Shown: piece after piece, positions 1-8,310 of the stretch
Position numbering within the stretch: position 1 is the stretch's first letter
Layout of the letters: each line of letters opens with the position of its first letter
Assembly: GCF_009905255.1 (NCBI RefSeq)
Contig: NZ_CP047602.1
Span: forward strand, 2,604,691-2,668,690
Length of the DNA stretch: 64,000 nt
Direction: 5' to 3'
DNA from: Thermoanaerobacterium aotearoense
GTDB taxonomy: Bacteria; Bacillota; Thermoanaerobacteria; Thermoanaerobacterales; Thermoanaerobacteraceae
Translations under genes and position numbers: made by a program
The notes under the pieces: model-generated
Databases searched by the model: none
What the model saw: the letters and a program-made list of their open reading frames with translations, nothing else
What the model was told of the DNA's origin: nothing

Positions 1-2211
1 AACTACATCAGGATTATATAATATTCCTGCTCTATATGTATAAAATCTATATTTAGCTCTTATTTTCTTGAGTGTAATATCGTCATATTTTGAAGTTAAG
101 CTTCCGTATTTATTGTATAAATTTTGCAATTCTAAGGATAACTGTTGTTTTAATTCATCTATCTCTTTTATAAATTTTTGATTTTCATTTATAAATGTTT
201 CTCTCCATCTGTCCACATCTAAATTAACTTTTATATATTTGGGGTAATTAACAGATGTATAATATTTGGAGAATAAGCGCACTATTCTCTTAATTATATT
301 CTTTTCATAATATATTTTTCTATTAAGCCAGTCAGGACTAATAATCAAACCTATACTTTTTAAACAATCTGAATACCAATTAACAAATACTTCTCTATTA
401 TTTTTATATACTTTATAATATTCCTTATTTATACTATATATACTATGGAGAATTCGATCTAAACGTTTCTGAAAATCATCCAGCTCCTTATCATCATAAT
501 ATATATTTTTTAAAGATGATTTATCTCCCATACTTGTTTTTTCTTTATTAATCTCAAGATATAAATCCTTAAGCTTGTTTTCAGCTTCTTTCCCCAATTC
601 TTTAATTTGTTCTTCAGTTTTCCCAAATATAAAGATATCATCAACATAGCGCATATATCCATCGTTGGTTTTACTAATAAAATATTTGTCGAAGTCATCA
701 AGATACAGATTTGCCAAAAATCCAGATGTTAATGATCCTTGTGGAAGTCCTTTGCCATTATTCACATATGGAATATGCCTTTTTATGAGAGAATTAATAA
801 ATTCTTTTAACCTACTATCTTTATATGGGATTAGCTTAATAATTTTATCGTACAATATATTTTGATTTATATTCGTATAAAATGATTTTATATCCAACTT
901 TAAATAATAATTATTTTTGTTTAAAACTTTATTAAAAGCTTTTTTCATAAATTTATAATACCAACCATACCAAAAATACTCGTAGGAATATTCTGTATTA
1001 AGTTTTTTATTTAATCTATTTCCGCAACAATTACTTGAGAATTCCCTATCAATAACAATACCGATAATATCTAAGAATGATGCTCCAGCTATCGTATTGA
1101 AAATATTATCCATAACTTTTTGTCTATCATCTTTCTCATTTTTTGGTACTTTATATCCAATAAAATCGGTATTGAATTTATATCCTTTCAGTATTTCTTT
1201 CGAAAATCTGTTAATATTATCTTCTAAATTATATTCAAATAATTTAATTGCGATCTCATCATATGGAAATTCCTTTTTCAAACTCATTCGCGCTTTAAAA
1301 AATGAAGAAAATAATTCTTTGCTATCAGCCATTTTTGATGTGGTTGTATTATAGGTAACAATAGAACCATAGTAGCTCTCATAAATTTTACCTCTTCGCT
1401 CTTTATAAAAGTATGAATTAGGGAAATTATACATGCAATAATTATATTTATTTGATTTCAAGTAATCATATCTATTATAAATTCTATTTAATATTGACTG
1501 AACTAGTCTTTGTAATCTTCCAAGATCATCAAATTTTGCAGGTTCTACGGATAATAATATTGTATGAAGAGGTTCTATTTGATGAATTATAGGGTCAATT
1601 AATTTAACTATATCTATACGTCTTTCTTTAAACTCATCTTTGACCCATTTTAATATATTGCACATAGAAATAATTAGAAAATCATTATTTATCGTATTTA
1701 ATATTTCATATATTTTTCTTATACATTCATCTTCAGGAAAATAATTATTTATCATATAAATATTAACTTCTATCAATATTTTATCACAAAATTCATTTAT
1801 TAATCTTTTAGCAATATTTATATTATACTTACTTGGTTCAACCATTATTATATTAATTTTGGGTACATGATCTTTTAATTCTTTATAAAGTATATCTAAC
1901 AATGCAAGACAAAATGTACCGGGCCCCGCCCCTATATCTAGTATTGTAATATTTTCTTGGCTAAATATTGATGTTGAAAAACTCGGATTTTGATCTTCAT
2001 ATCGATATATTATATCTTTAGCTTTATAAAAATGGGTTGAGAACCATCGATAAATATTACCTGCAACATCTTTTAAATTATATACTTGTTCTGGATTAAA
2101 GCATTCTTCAAACCCTTTACACTCTGGATTCGTTTCAAATTCTTTTATTAATTTACTATATATTTCTTCCAACTCTTTTGAAGCTCTATATTTATCGTCG
2201 ATATTTTCCAT
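1..2211 (-). CDS. SAM-methyltransferase / reverse transcriptase fusion protein (partial, C-terminus beyond window)
   Basis: I translated this frame by hand from the ATG at 2211 to position 1: 737 codons without a stop, so the protein continues past the left edge. Residues 88-130 look like a class I SAM-methyltransferase core: LDIGAGPGT (D92, G94, G96, G98), then an acidic strand end MVEPS (E125). Residues about 340-560 are a reverse transcriptase palm: KLDIKSFYTNI (motif A, D440), GLPQGSLTSG (motif B, 488-497) and YMRYVDDIFIF (motif C, D524 and D525). All three catalytic aspartates are present. A helical, lysine-rich segment follows. A GAGG sequence precedes the start. By family knowledge such solitary RTs are often antiphage (Abi/DRT-like) rather than intron-encoded, and I see no maturase or HNH domain in the visible part. 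The position beside an AvcD-like deaminase supports a defence role, which is inference. The methyltransferase's substrate is unknown. Confidence 0.85.
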   Translation of the reverse strand, partial: MENIDDKYRASKELEEIYSKLIKEFETNPECKGFEECFNPEQVYNLKDVAGNIYRWFSTHFYKAKDIIYRYEDQNPSFSTSIFSQENITILDIGAGPGTFCLALLDILYKELKDHVPKINIIMVEPSKYNINIAKRLINEFCDKILIEVNIYMINNYFPEDECIRKIYEILNTINNDFLIISMCNILKWVKDEFKERRIDIVKLIDPIIHQIEPLHTILLSVEPAKFDDLGRLQRLVQSILNRIYNRYDYLKSNKYNYCMYNFPNSYFYKERRGKIYESYYGSIVTYNTTTSKMADSKELFSSFFKARMSLKKEFPYDEIAIKLFEYNLEDNINRFSKEILKGYKFNTDFIGYKVPKNEKDDRQKVMDNIFNTIAGASFLDIIGIVIDREFSSNCCGNRLNKKLNTEYSYEYFWYGWYYKFMKKAFNKVLNKNNYYLKLDIKSFYTNINQNILYDKIIKLIPYKDSRLKEFINSLIKRHIPYVNNGKGLPQGSLTSGFLANLYLDDFDKYFISKTNDGYMRYVDDIFIFGKTEEQIKELGKEAENKLKDLYLEINKEKTSMGDKSSLKNIYYDDKELDDFQKRLDRILHSIYSINKEYYKVYKNNREVFVNWYSDCLKSIGLIISPDWLNRKIYYEKNIIKRIVRLFSKYYTSVNYPKYIKVNLDVDRWRETFINENQKFIKEIDELKQQLSLELQNLYNKYGSLTSKYDDITLKKIRAKYRFYTYRAGILYNPDVV

Positions 2212-2499
2212 CACCTGATTACCCGCCTCTTAAAATCTTCATTTGTTGAGATAGGTCTAAATATATCTTTTATAAATTGTTCTATGAAGTCCTTTGTTCT
2301 CCTTTACCTCAAATATATAATTATAACGTAAATTTTTATTTTTGATGAATACCAAAATTTATCATATATTTTTATGTAAAAATGTAACTACATTGTTATA
2401 CATAACATCGAATTACTTATCAACAGTATTTGTTTTAATTTCCGATTATTAAGAAAATTCCTCAAAAATCTGTATCACGAATTATTACATCCATAATCA
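2212..2499 (-). other. 288-bp AT-rich gap between deaminase and RT genes
   Basis: No complete gene is seen here. Read on the minus strand, the last ~80 bases before the RT start stay open in another frame (about 27 codons after a TAA near 2300) and end in a TGATG stop/start overlap with the RT gene. This frame has no ATG, GTG or TTG start, so I do not call a gene. Defence RTs often carry a non-coding RNA beside the RT gene; this is the most natural place for one, but I see no convincing fold. Confidence 0.3.
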
Positions 2500-4419
2500 T
2501 TAATACTTAATTTGGTTATTATTTTTTATATATTGATTAAACTTCTGCGCTTCTTTTTTATCATATTTAGGCCTAAATAATTTAAAATAACTAGAACTCT
2601 TTACACCTTCGAATTGTTTTATTTGAATTTCTCTATTACCATCCTTAAGAAAAATATTTTCTGATATACTATTTGGATATGGTTCTGTGTAATATATTAT
2701 ACATATTCCTGATTGAAGTATTTTTTTTGCACACAATTCACAAGGGAATGTTGTGGTATATATAACACCACCTTCCACACCCATTCCTCCTTTTGATGAA
2801 ACCTGCAGTAGTGCATTTTCCTCAGCATGTAAAGCCCTACAATATTCTAACCGTTTTATTTTGACTTTTTGTAAAATCTCATTTTTTTCATTTTTTAAAA
2901 GATTACATTTTTCTAATTTTTTCTTTATTAACTTTTCAGATTGTAAATCTTTAAAGCAAATTGAGTCCATATCATTATAATCATTCAAATCATCAGCTTC
3001 GATAATGTCTTTAAAAGTATTAACAAAATAATACTTATCAATATTTTCAATAAAATCTGTTTTTTGTTTTAAGCCACAACCAATTTGTCCGTGCGCTACA
3101 TCATTCCAACCAAAACCTAATACAAAACCATCTTTATCAGTAATAACTGCTCCAACTTTTCTCGATATACAAGATGATCTTAAGCTCAAAGAATAAGCTA
3201 AATTCATATTAGTTTCTTCTTTAGTTGGTTGAATACAACCAGGTGATATAATCAATGCATAATAGCGTAAAAATTTATCAAAAAGTTTTTTATCAAAATT
3301 TCTATCTTCATCATTATTTATTGCAATATCAGATAAATAATAACATTTGGATACATTTTGCTTAAATATCCCATTTATATCGGATTCATCTCCCCAATCT
3401 CGTTCATCTATTTGCTTAAATTTTTCTTCAAACTCCCCCTTCTCTATTTGTATCTTTCTATTTATATTATTAAACATTCTACTTTCACGATTTTCTTTTT
3501 TAGCATATATAGAAATAAGATAAAATGCATTATATCTGTTTTTAAAATAATTAACTTCTCCAGGATTTCTAAATGCATCAATAACAAAACAATTAATTTT
3601 GTTCTGATCAGATCTATTTCTGTAATACTTTATTAATCTATCAGCTTCTTCCGCAAGTATGCTAATATTATATTCTGAAAAACTATCTACTTTATCATCA
3701 AAAGAATTTCTTGTACGCCTTAAATTATTACCGAAATTTTGTAAATGGAACTCCTCTATTTCGCCTTTGAAATATTTTTCAATTTCATATTCCATAATTT
3801 GTTCTTTTATTTTATCAATTTGATCAAGCATAATATCAATTCTTTTTAGTTGATCACTATTTAATCTAGAAAAATCTTCTACTTTATAATAAAAATCTAT
3901 ATCTTTTTCAATTTTCCCCTTAGCTTTACATAATATTTCATCAAGTTCAGTATTTTTATTTTTCCATCTTATGTATTCATTACCGTGCATATTTTTAATA
4001 GTTAGCATAACGATAATTGTTGACATTGAAATGTAAACAAATTTAGGATTATTCGTATTAATAATTGTATCAAAAATTATACGATCTTCTAGGCATTTTT
4101 TTAATTCTTGTTGTAACTTATCTAACTCGCTATTATACATTTCATTTTTTATATATACATCTTTATATATATTATAATTATTTTCTGTTTTCTCTTTCTC
4201 TCCTTTTTCATAATTCCTACTATATTTCATATCTTCTTTAATTCGTCTTATTTCATCGCTTAATTTTATAATACGCTTATGTAAATTATTCTCCTTTTTA
4301 GTTATTAAATTCGAAAATCCTTTTTTATTAATCATTCCGCATATATTCTTGCCTAATGTTGTACATCCAGCTCCAATTGGACCAGTTAATCCAATAACTA
4401 AAAATGGTATGTTATACAT
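2500..4419 (-). CDS. AvcD-like P-loop NTPase / deoxycytidylate deaminase
   Basis: A 639-aa protein. The N-terminus has a nucleotide-binding loop, GLTGPIGAGCTT (residues 10-21); the Walker A lysine position is not a lysine. The C-terminal ~250 residues are a zinc cytidine/deoxycytidylate deaminase domain: HAE at 531-533 and PCELC at 559-563 supply the metal ligands and catalytic Glu. The middle is a long charged helical region. This architecture is that of AvcD, an antiphage protein known to deplete dCTP/dCMP pools and usually held inactive by an adjacent RNA (AvcI). A GGGAGG ribosome-binding site precedes the ATG. Downstream, after 288 bp, comes the methyltransferase-RT gene in the same orientation. 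It is longer than the roughly 530 aa I recall for the Vibrio protein. The defence role is inference from family resemblance. Confidence 0.8.
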   Translation of the reverse strand: MYNIPFLVIGLTGPIGAGCTTLGKNICGMINKKGFSNLITKKENNLHKRIIKLSDEIRRIKEDMKYSRNYEKGEKEKTENNYNIYKDVYIKNEMYNSELDKLQQELKKCLEDRIIFDTIINTNNPKFVYISMSTIIVMLTIKNMHGNEYIRWKNKNTELDEILCKAKGKIEKDIDFYYKVEDFSRLNSDQLKRIDIMLDQIDKIKEQIMEYEIEKYFKGEIEEFHLQNFGNNLRRTRNSFDDKVDSFSEYNISILAEEADRLIKYYRNRSDQNKINCFVIDAFRNPGEVNYFKNRYNAFYLISIYAKKENRESRMFNNINRKIQIEKGEFEEKFKQIDERDWGDESDINGIFKQNVSKCYYLSDIAINNDEDRNFDKKLFDKFLRYYALIISPGCIQPTKEETNMNLAYSLSLRSSCISRKVGAVITDKDGFVLGFGWNDVAHGQIGCGLKQKTDFIENIDKYYFVNTFKDIIEADDLNDYNDMDSICFKDLQSEKLIKKKLEKCNLLKNEKNEILQKVKIKRLEYCRALHAEENALLQVSSKGGMGVEGGVIYTTTFPCELCAKKILQSGICIIYYTEPYPNSISENIFLKDGNREIQIKQFEGVKSSSYFKLFRPKYDKKEAQKFNQYIKNNNQIKY

Positions 4420-4433
4420 ATCTAAACCTCCCT

Positions 4434-4523
4434 CTATAATCTTTGATTTTCTTTTAATATCTCACTCATTCTCAGATTCTCACGATCTTCAAAGAAGCCC
4501 TCATGTATATCAATGCTATTTAT
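4434..4523 (-). pseudogene. Possible C-terminal tail of a gene cut off upstream of the deaminase
   Basis: In the minus-strand frame ending at the TAG at 4434-4436 there are 29 open codons with coding-like composition, ending RMSEILKENQRL. No start codon is available, and a TGA at 4524-4526 precedes it. The stop lies just before the deaminase's ribosome-binding site, as an operon neighbour would. The IS110 element lies directly upstream, so this may be the remnant of a gene truncated by the insertion. It could also be chance. Confidence 0.25.
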
Positions 4524-4569
4524 TCATGAATTTGACATGTGATATGTAACCCAAATAAGCTTCTATTGT

Positions 4570-4945
4570 TCTTTCCATATTTTGGCCTATGGATTCCACT
4601 TAAGCTCATGTGGCATACCCTCCCATGTCTCACAGGATCTTTGTCCTTAATTCCTTCGTTCTGCCTTACATGAGGTGGATGTCAATTATGCTCCCATGCT
4701 GGGTCTTATGCCCTTATGGTAAAATTACCAACCTGACAATTCCGGCTCTCTTTGTCAATCTTCGAATTTTTAAATTGAGTTTTAAATCTTTATTTGCTTT
4801 ATTTTTGGCACCGCTTAATTATCCAAACCATCGCAGGAGCGAGGCTGTCAAGGGTCAGCTTTGTGAAGTGAAACGCAGCAAAGCTGAGACGTGGTCCTTG
4901 CCCTTGACTGACGAGTGACTGCGGTGTATCATCACCACGGCGGTG
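4570..4945 (-). ncRNA. Structured 3' non-coding end of IS110 copy 1; candidate bridge RNA
   Basis: The segment next to the transposase stop holds nested inverted repeats: tcaaggg at 4848-4854 pairs with cccttga at 4901-4907, and inside it tcagctttg at 4855-4863 pairs perfectly with caaagctga at 4879-4887. The rest (4570-4800) is richer in G+C than its surroundings and has no good reading frame. IS110-family recombinases are known to use a bridge RNA encoded in the element's non-coding end: upstream in the IS110 group, downstream in the IS1111 group. The strand and limits of the RNA are inferred. Confidence 0.4.
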
Positions 4946-4949
4946 CAAT

Positions 4950-6233
4950 TTATGCAGCATTCCTAATCTCTGGTCTTTTTATGTCTCTTAACATCTTATT
5001 TCCGTTGTATTTTACTCCTTTTTTCAGTATGACAAAAAATACTCTAATTAGCTTGCAGCATAAAACTATCATGGACTGTTTCTTTTTTAGCGGGTTTTCT
5101 TTTCTTGTGGTGTAGTATTTGTGCAATTCCTGAAATTCTTTATTGTTTGCAAGTATGGGCATCATCATTTTGTATAAAGTACTTCTTAGCCGCCTTCTTC
5201 CTCTTTTGCTTATGGTGGTTTGCCCTTTATGCTGCCCTGAACTATTCTCAACCAGATTGTAACCCGCAAGCTTCTGGATTTGTTTTGGATGCTCATATCT
5301 TGTTATATCGCTAACTTCAGCAATAAATGTTGCTGCTGTTATTACTCCTACACCTTTTATACCTAGCATTTCACTAGCATCAGATACTTGCATAAAAAGC
5401 TCTTCTATTTTGCTTTCTATTTCTTTAAACTGCTTTACTAGCATTTCGTACTGTTCAAGTATAATTTTTATCTCTATCTCTGCCATCTCAATGCCATCTC
5501 TTTTACCCACACTTCGACTGGCAGCTTCTATAAGCTTTAAAGCCCTCTTTATACCTACAGCACGGTTAACTTCCTTCTTCCAGGCTGCAAGTATTTCTTT
5601 GGCTCCAATACCTAATATCTTTGCAGGCGTTGGAAATTCTTTCAATGTTATCAGTGCCGCTTTCCCTTCCCAATCTGCAAAAACTTTATTAAACTCAGGA
5701 AAGTATATATCAAGCCATCTTGCAACCCGGTTCTTTATCTTATTTAAGTCTTTTGTAAGCATTTCCCTTATGTCCACTGCAATTCTAAGCTCGCTGTATA
5801 TACCCTCAGGTATATTAGGTTCAACATATCTTCCATCTTTAACTAGCATTGCAATTGTCTTAGGGTCTTTTCTGTCATTTTTAGTTGGCGAGTTATCATC
5901 AAATTCCTTACTTCTTTTTACGTGGAATGGATTTACCAGCACCACCTTATGGTTCTTATCTTTAAGAAACTGTGCAAAGCAGAGCCAATAATGGCCTGTT
6001 GGTTCCATGCCAACCATTAAATGCTCTTTGTTGCTTTTATTCATAATCTCTGCAGCCCATTTAAAGAATCTTTCCATTCCATCAATGTCATTGCTAAATT
6101 CAATACGCTTACCGTATTCTATTCCTCTAAAATCAAAAGCTCTAGCGTGATGTGTCTCTTTAGCAATGTCTACACCTACAATTAATGTCTTTTCTGTTAT
6201 TTGCAATATCTTTAAATTTTGGTTATACTTCAT
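4950..6233 (-). CDS. IS110-family transposase (DEDD recombinase)
   Basis: A 427-aa protein, full length for the family. It opens with the RuvC-like DEDD domain (LIVGVDIAKETHHARAF near residues 17-33, then VGMEPTGHYW and the D-rich KNDRKDPK segment). It ends with the Transposase_20 domain, including IKGVGVITAATFIAEV, KLAGYNL and the SKRGRRRLR stretch. A perfect AAGGAGG ribosome-binding site lies ahead of the ATG at 6233. The protein carries out RNA-guided, site-directed insertion of its element. The frame is intact, so it may be active. Confidence 0.95.
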   Translation of the reverse strand: MKYNQNLKILQITEKTLIVGVDIAKETHHARAFDFRGIEYGKRIEFSNDIDGMERFFKWAAEIMNKSNKEHLMVGMEPTGHYWLCFAQFLKDKNHKVVLVNPFHVKRSKEFDDNSPTKNDRKDPKTIAMLVKDGRYVEPNIPEGIYSELRIAVDIREMLTKDLNKIKNRVARWLDIYFPEFNKVFADWEGKAALITLKEFPTPAKILGIGAKEILAAWKKEVNRAVGIKRALKLIEAASRSVGKRDGIEMAEIEIKIILEQYEMLVKQFKEIESKIEELFMQVSDASEMLGIKGVGVITAATFIAEVSDITRYEHPKQIQKLAGYNLVENSSGQHKGQTTISKRGRRRLRSTLYKMMMPILANNKEFQELHKYYTTRKENPLKKKQSMIVLCCKLIRVFFVILKKGVKYNGNKMLRDIKRPEIRNAA

Positions 6234-6410
6234 ATTAGGTACCTCCTTGTTATTTGAGAGTCGTGTTCATGAACAATCGACATCTTGTATTTTATCAGGA
6301 GGTACTTTTTATTTCAAATCTTATATTTTTTTATTACAGGAATGCTCTATTAATCGATTGTTGCTTTTAATCCATATTCTAACCGATATTTCGATTCCAA
6401 GCCAAGTATA

Positions 6411-6935
6411 TTACTTTTTATTAACATTTCTCTCCCTTATAAAATCTATATAACCCATAGCACGAAAAAGCGAACAGATTGTAAAGCTATCATTAATTGT
6501 CCCATTTAATGCCATTTGATAAACTTCATCAAAGCTTCTAAAAAGTAATTTAGATATACCTTCATCATAGCCAATCATTTCTTGTACTTTATATGAATCA
6601 ATTCCAAGAAATAATTCTACTTTATTCATTATCAAACCACTATCAGGGTAAATATATCCTAATGAAATTAAGGTTCTGCATGAATAACCTGTTTCTTCAA
6701 AAAGTTCTCTTTTTGCTGTCTCTTCCGGAGACTCTCCATTTTCGCTAAAACCACGAATAATTTCAATTTCATTTGTATTTAAAGCATCCCTTTTTATATC
6801 TAATAAAATTATTTTTCTATCTTCAGTTATCGGAATAATTGCTGCACCTGGTTTTAAGCAATATAATCTAAGAATACCATTATTTAAAATAACCTTATAA
6901 TACTTATTTTTAAACAAAGTTTCACTTGTCATCAT
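6411..6935 (-). CDS. Nudix hydrolase (ADP-ribose pyrophosphatase-like)
   Basis: A 174-aa protein with a complete Nudix box, GFSENGESPEETAKRELFEE followed by TGY (from about residue 62), including the REx2EE metal-binding core. Such enzymes hydrolyse nucleoside diphosphates linked to another group; the length and layout recall ADP-ribose pyrophosphatases, but the substrate is not shown by the sequence. Its ATG overlaps the TGA of the upstream 425-aa gene (ATGA, 4 nt), so the two are translationally coupled and probably work together. NAD- or ADP-ribose-related chemistry would fit the defence-like setting, but this is speculative. Confidence 0.9.
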   Translation of the reverse strand: MMTSETLFKNKYYKVILNNGILRLYCLKPGAAIIPITEDRKIILLDIKRDALNTNEIEIIRGFSENGESPEETAKRELFEETGYSCRTLISLGYIYPDSGLIMNKVELFLGIDSYKVQEMIGYDEGISKLLFRSFDEVYQMALNGTINDSFTICSLFRAMGYIDFIRERNVNKK

Positions 6936-8209
6936 GAGCCTTCTTTCCTCATTTTACCTTCGGAAATATTTAATTTGAAATCTTTATTTAATTTATCAAA
7001 AATGTTTATTCCAGATTTTATTTCAGTCAATTTATTTGCATTATTGGATTTAAGTTTTTCAATAGCTTCTCTCTGTTTTGATTGATATTTTTTAAAAGCT
7101 ATAGATAAACCTTTTAAAAACAATGTACTTGCTATTGTGAAAGACAAATCATTTATTAATAATCCTAATGTAATATTTATAATATCATTCGAATATTCAA
7201 ATATCTTTTCGTTTATTGTTAATTTCTTTTCTCGTTTTAATATATCTTGATATTTTTCTTTATCAATAAGTTGAGGAATTAAAACATTGATTTTATCATT
7301 ATATTTTGCAAATAGATTTACATAATCTTCATATTTATACTTTGTATTCAAATTTCTAATTGCAGAAATGTAATTTTTATACTCTGATGTTTTTCTAATT
7401 TCTACTATTTGATCAACACTCAAATTTGATAACAGTCCATAATCAAAAATTAATGTATTTATCTCATTATATTGACTTTTTATTAAATCGTGTTTGGAAT
7501 TAATTTGTTGCTCTCTGAAAAAAATCTCTTTAATTAACTTGTTATTTTCAGTTATAAAGTCAGGATATGCTACCATCAATCCATAATACTCTGGTATATT
7601 ATAATTATACAAAATATCTATAATATCAATAATTTCATTTTTTAAATTCTGAGAAACTCTATTGTTCCTCTTAATCGTATTAATTATGTCAATTCTATAT
7701 AAAACATCGTTCTTCATTACGTTTTCGATATCATTTAATATTTTTTTCCTTTCACCGTTTAACTTAAGCCTTCCAAAGTTAATTTCATTGCCAAAAAAAC
7801 TTAATACATTATAAGTAAAATTTTTACTTATAGTTTTTTCATTCCATTTAAAAATATTTTTATTTGTACTCTCATCAATTTTTTCAATATAATCTCTGTC
7901 AAGTTGCTCTTTGATAGTTTTTCTTTCACACATTTGAAAATATAAATCATTAAAATTATTAACACTATTTCTTAATAGTGGGACAATAATTCCACAGTCA
8001 ATATATTTAAATCCATCTGCTGTATCTACAAAAAAATCACGTACAATTCTATTGTTAATAAAAAAGGAATCTGCTATTGTTATTCTATCAGAAATTAAAG
8101 CGTATAGATTGACAACTGCTTTGAACAAATCAACATTGATATGATTTTCAAATACATCATCAGCATATGATAAAAAAACATCAGATGAATCAAATTTATC
8201 CTTATACAT
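6932..8209 (-). CDS. Unknown 425-aa protein coupled to the Nudix gene
   Basis: I do not recognise a family. The protein is rich in Asn, Ile and Lys and predicted largely helical. A long charged middle section is followed by a hydrophobic stretch near residues 345-370 (INITLGLLINDLSFTIAS), then a lysine-rich helix (YQSKQREAIEKLK). This could be one membrane segment or a buried helix. The GGAGTGAG before the ATG at 8209 is a good ribosome-binding site. Its stop overlaps the Nudix start. Position among defence-like genes suggests an accessory or antiphage role, which is inference. Confidence 0.8.
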   Translation of the reverse strand: MYKDKFDSSDVFLSYADDVFENHINVDLFKAVVNLYALISDRITIADSFFINNRIVRDFFVDTADGFKYIDCGIIVPLLRNSVNNFNDLYFQMCERKTIKEQLDRDYIEKIDESTNKNIFKWNEKTISKNFTYNVLSFFGNEINFGRLKLNGERKKILNDIENVMKNDVLYRIDIINTIKRNNRVSQNLKNEIIDIIDILYNYNIPEYYGLMVAYPDFITENNKLIKEIFFREQQINSKHDLIKSQYNEINTLIFDYGLLSNLSVDQIVEIRKTSEYKNYISAIRNLNTKYKYEDYVNLFAKYNDKINVLIPQLIDKEKYQDILKREKKLTINEKIFEYSNDIINITLGLLINDLSFTIASTLFLKGLSIAFKKYQSKQREAIEKLKSNNANKLTEIKSGINIFDKLNKDFKLNISEGKMRKEGS

Positions 8210-8310
8210 TATGTATTTCTCTCACTCCTAAATTTAATATCTATTAGTAAATAACATAATCCTTTTGTTTACTTAGATTTATAACTGTTATCATATGCAT
8301 CATTCCTTTT

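Larger units (their letters stand above)
4530..6400 (-). mobile_element. IS110-family insertion sequence, copy 1 (approximate ends)
   Basis: The element consists of one transposase gene (4950-6233) with about 420 bp of structured non-coding DNA on its 3' side and about 170 bp on its 5' side. The ends are estimates: the neighbouring deaminase and Nudix genes set the outer limits. IS110 elements lack long terminal inverted repeats, so the ends cannot be read off directly. It sits inside the defence-like region and may have cut a gene upstream of the deaminase. Confidence 0.7.

Noticed and set aside
510-701. A 63-codon minus-strand frame at the left end
   Set aside because: It is out of frame with, and inside, the RT coding sequence, which reads through without stops.
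1-2211. Group II intron maturase as an identity for the RT
   Set aside because: No maturase or HNH motif is visible, the N-terminus is a methyltransferase-like domain, and no intron structure is seen at the 5' side.
2401-2440. DnaA-box-like TTATCAACA upstream of the RT gene
   Set aside because: A single nine-base match in AT-rich DNA is expected by chance and there is no origin context here.
5410-5991. A 193-codon plus-strand frame
   Set aside because: It is antisense to the IS110 transposase, with low-complexity Ser/Ile composition and no ribosome-binding site.
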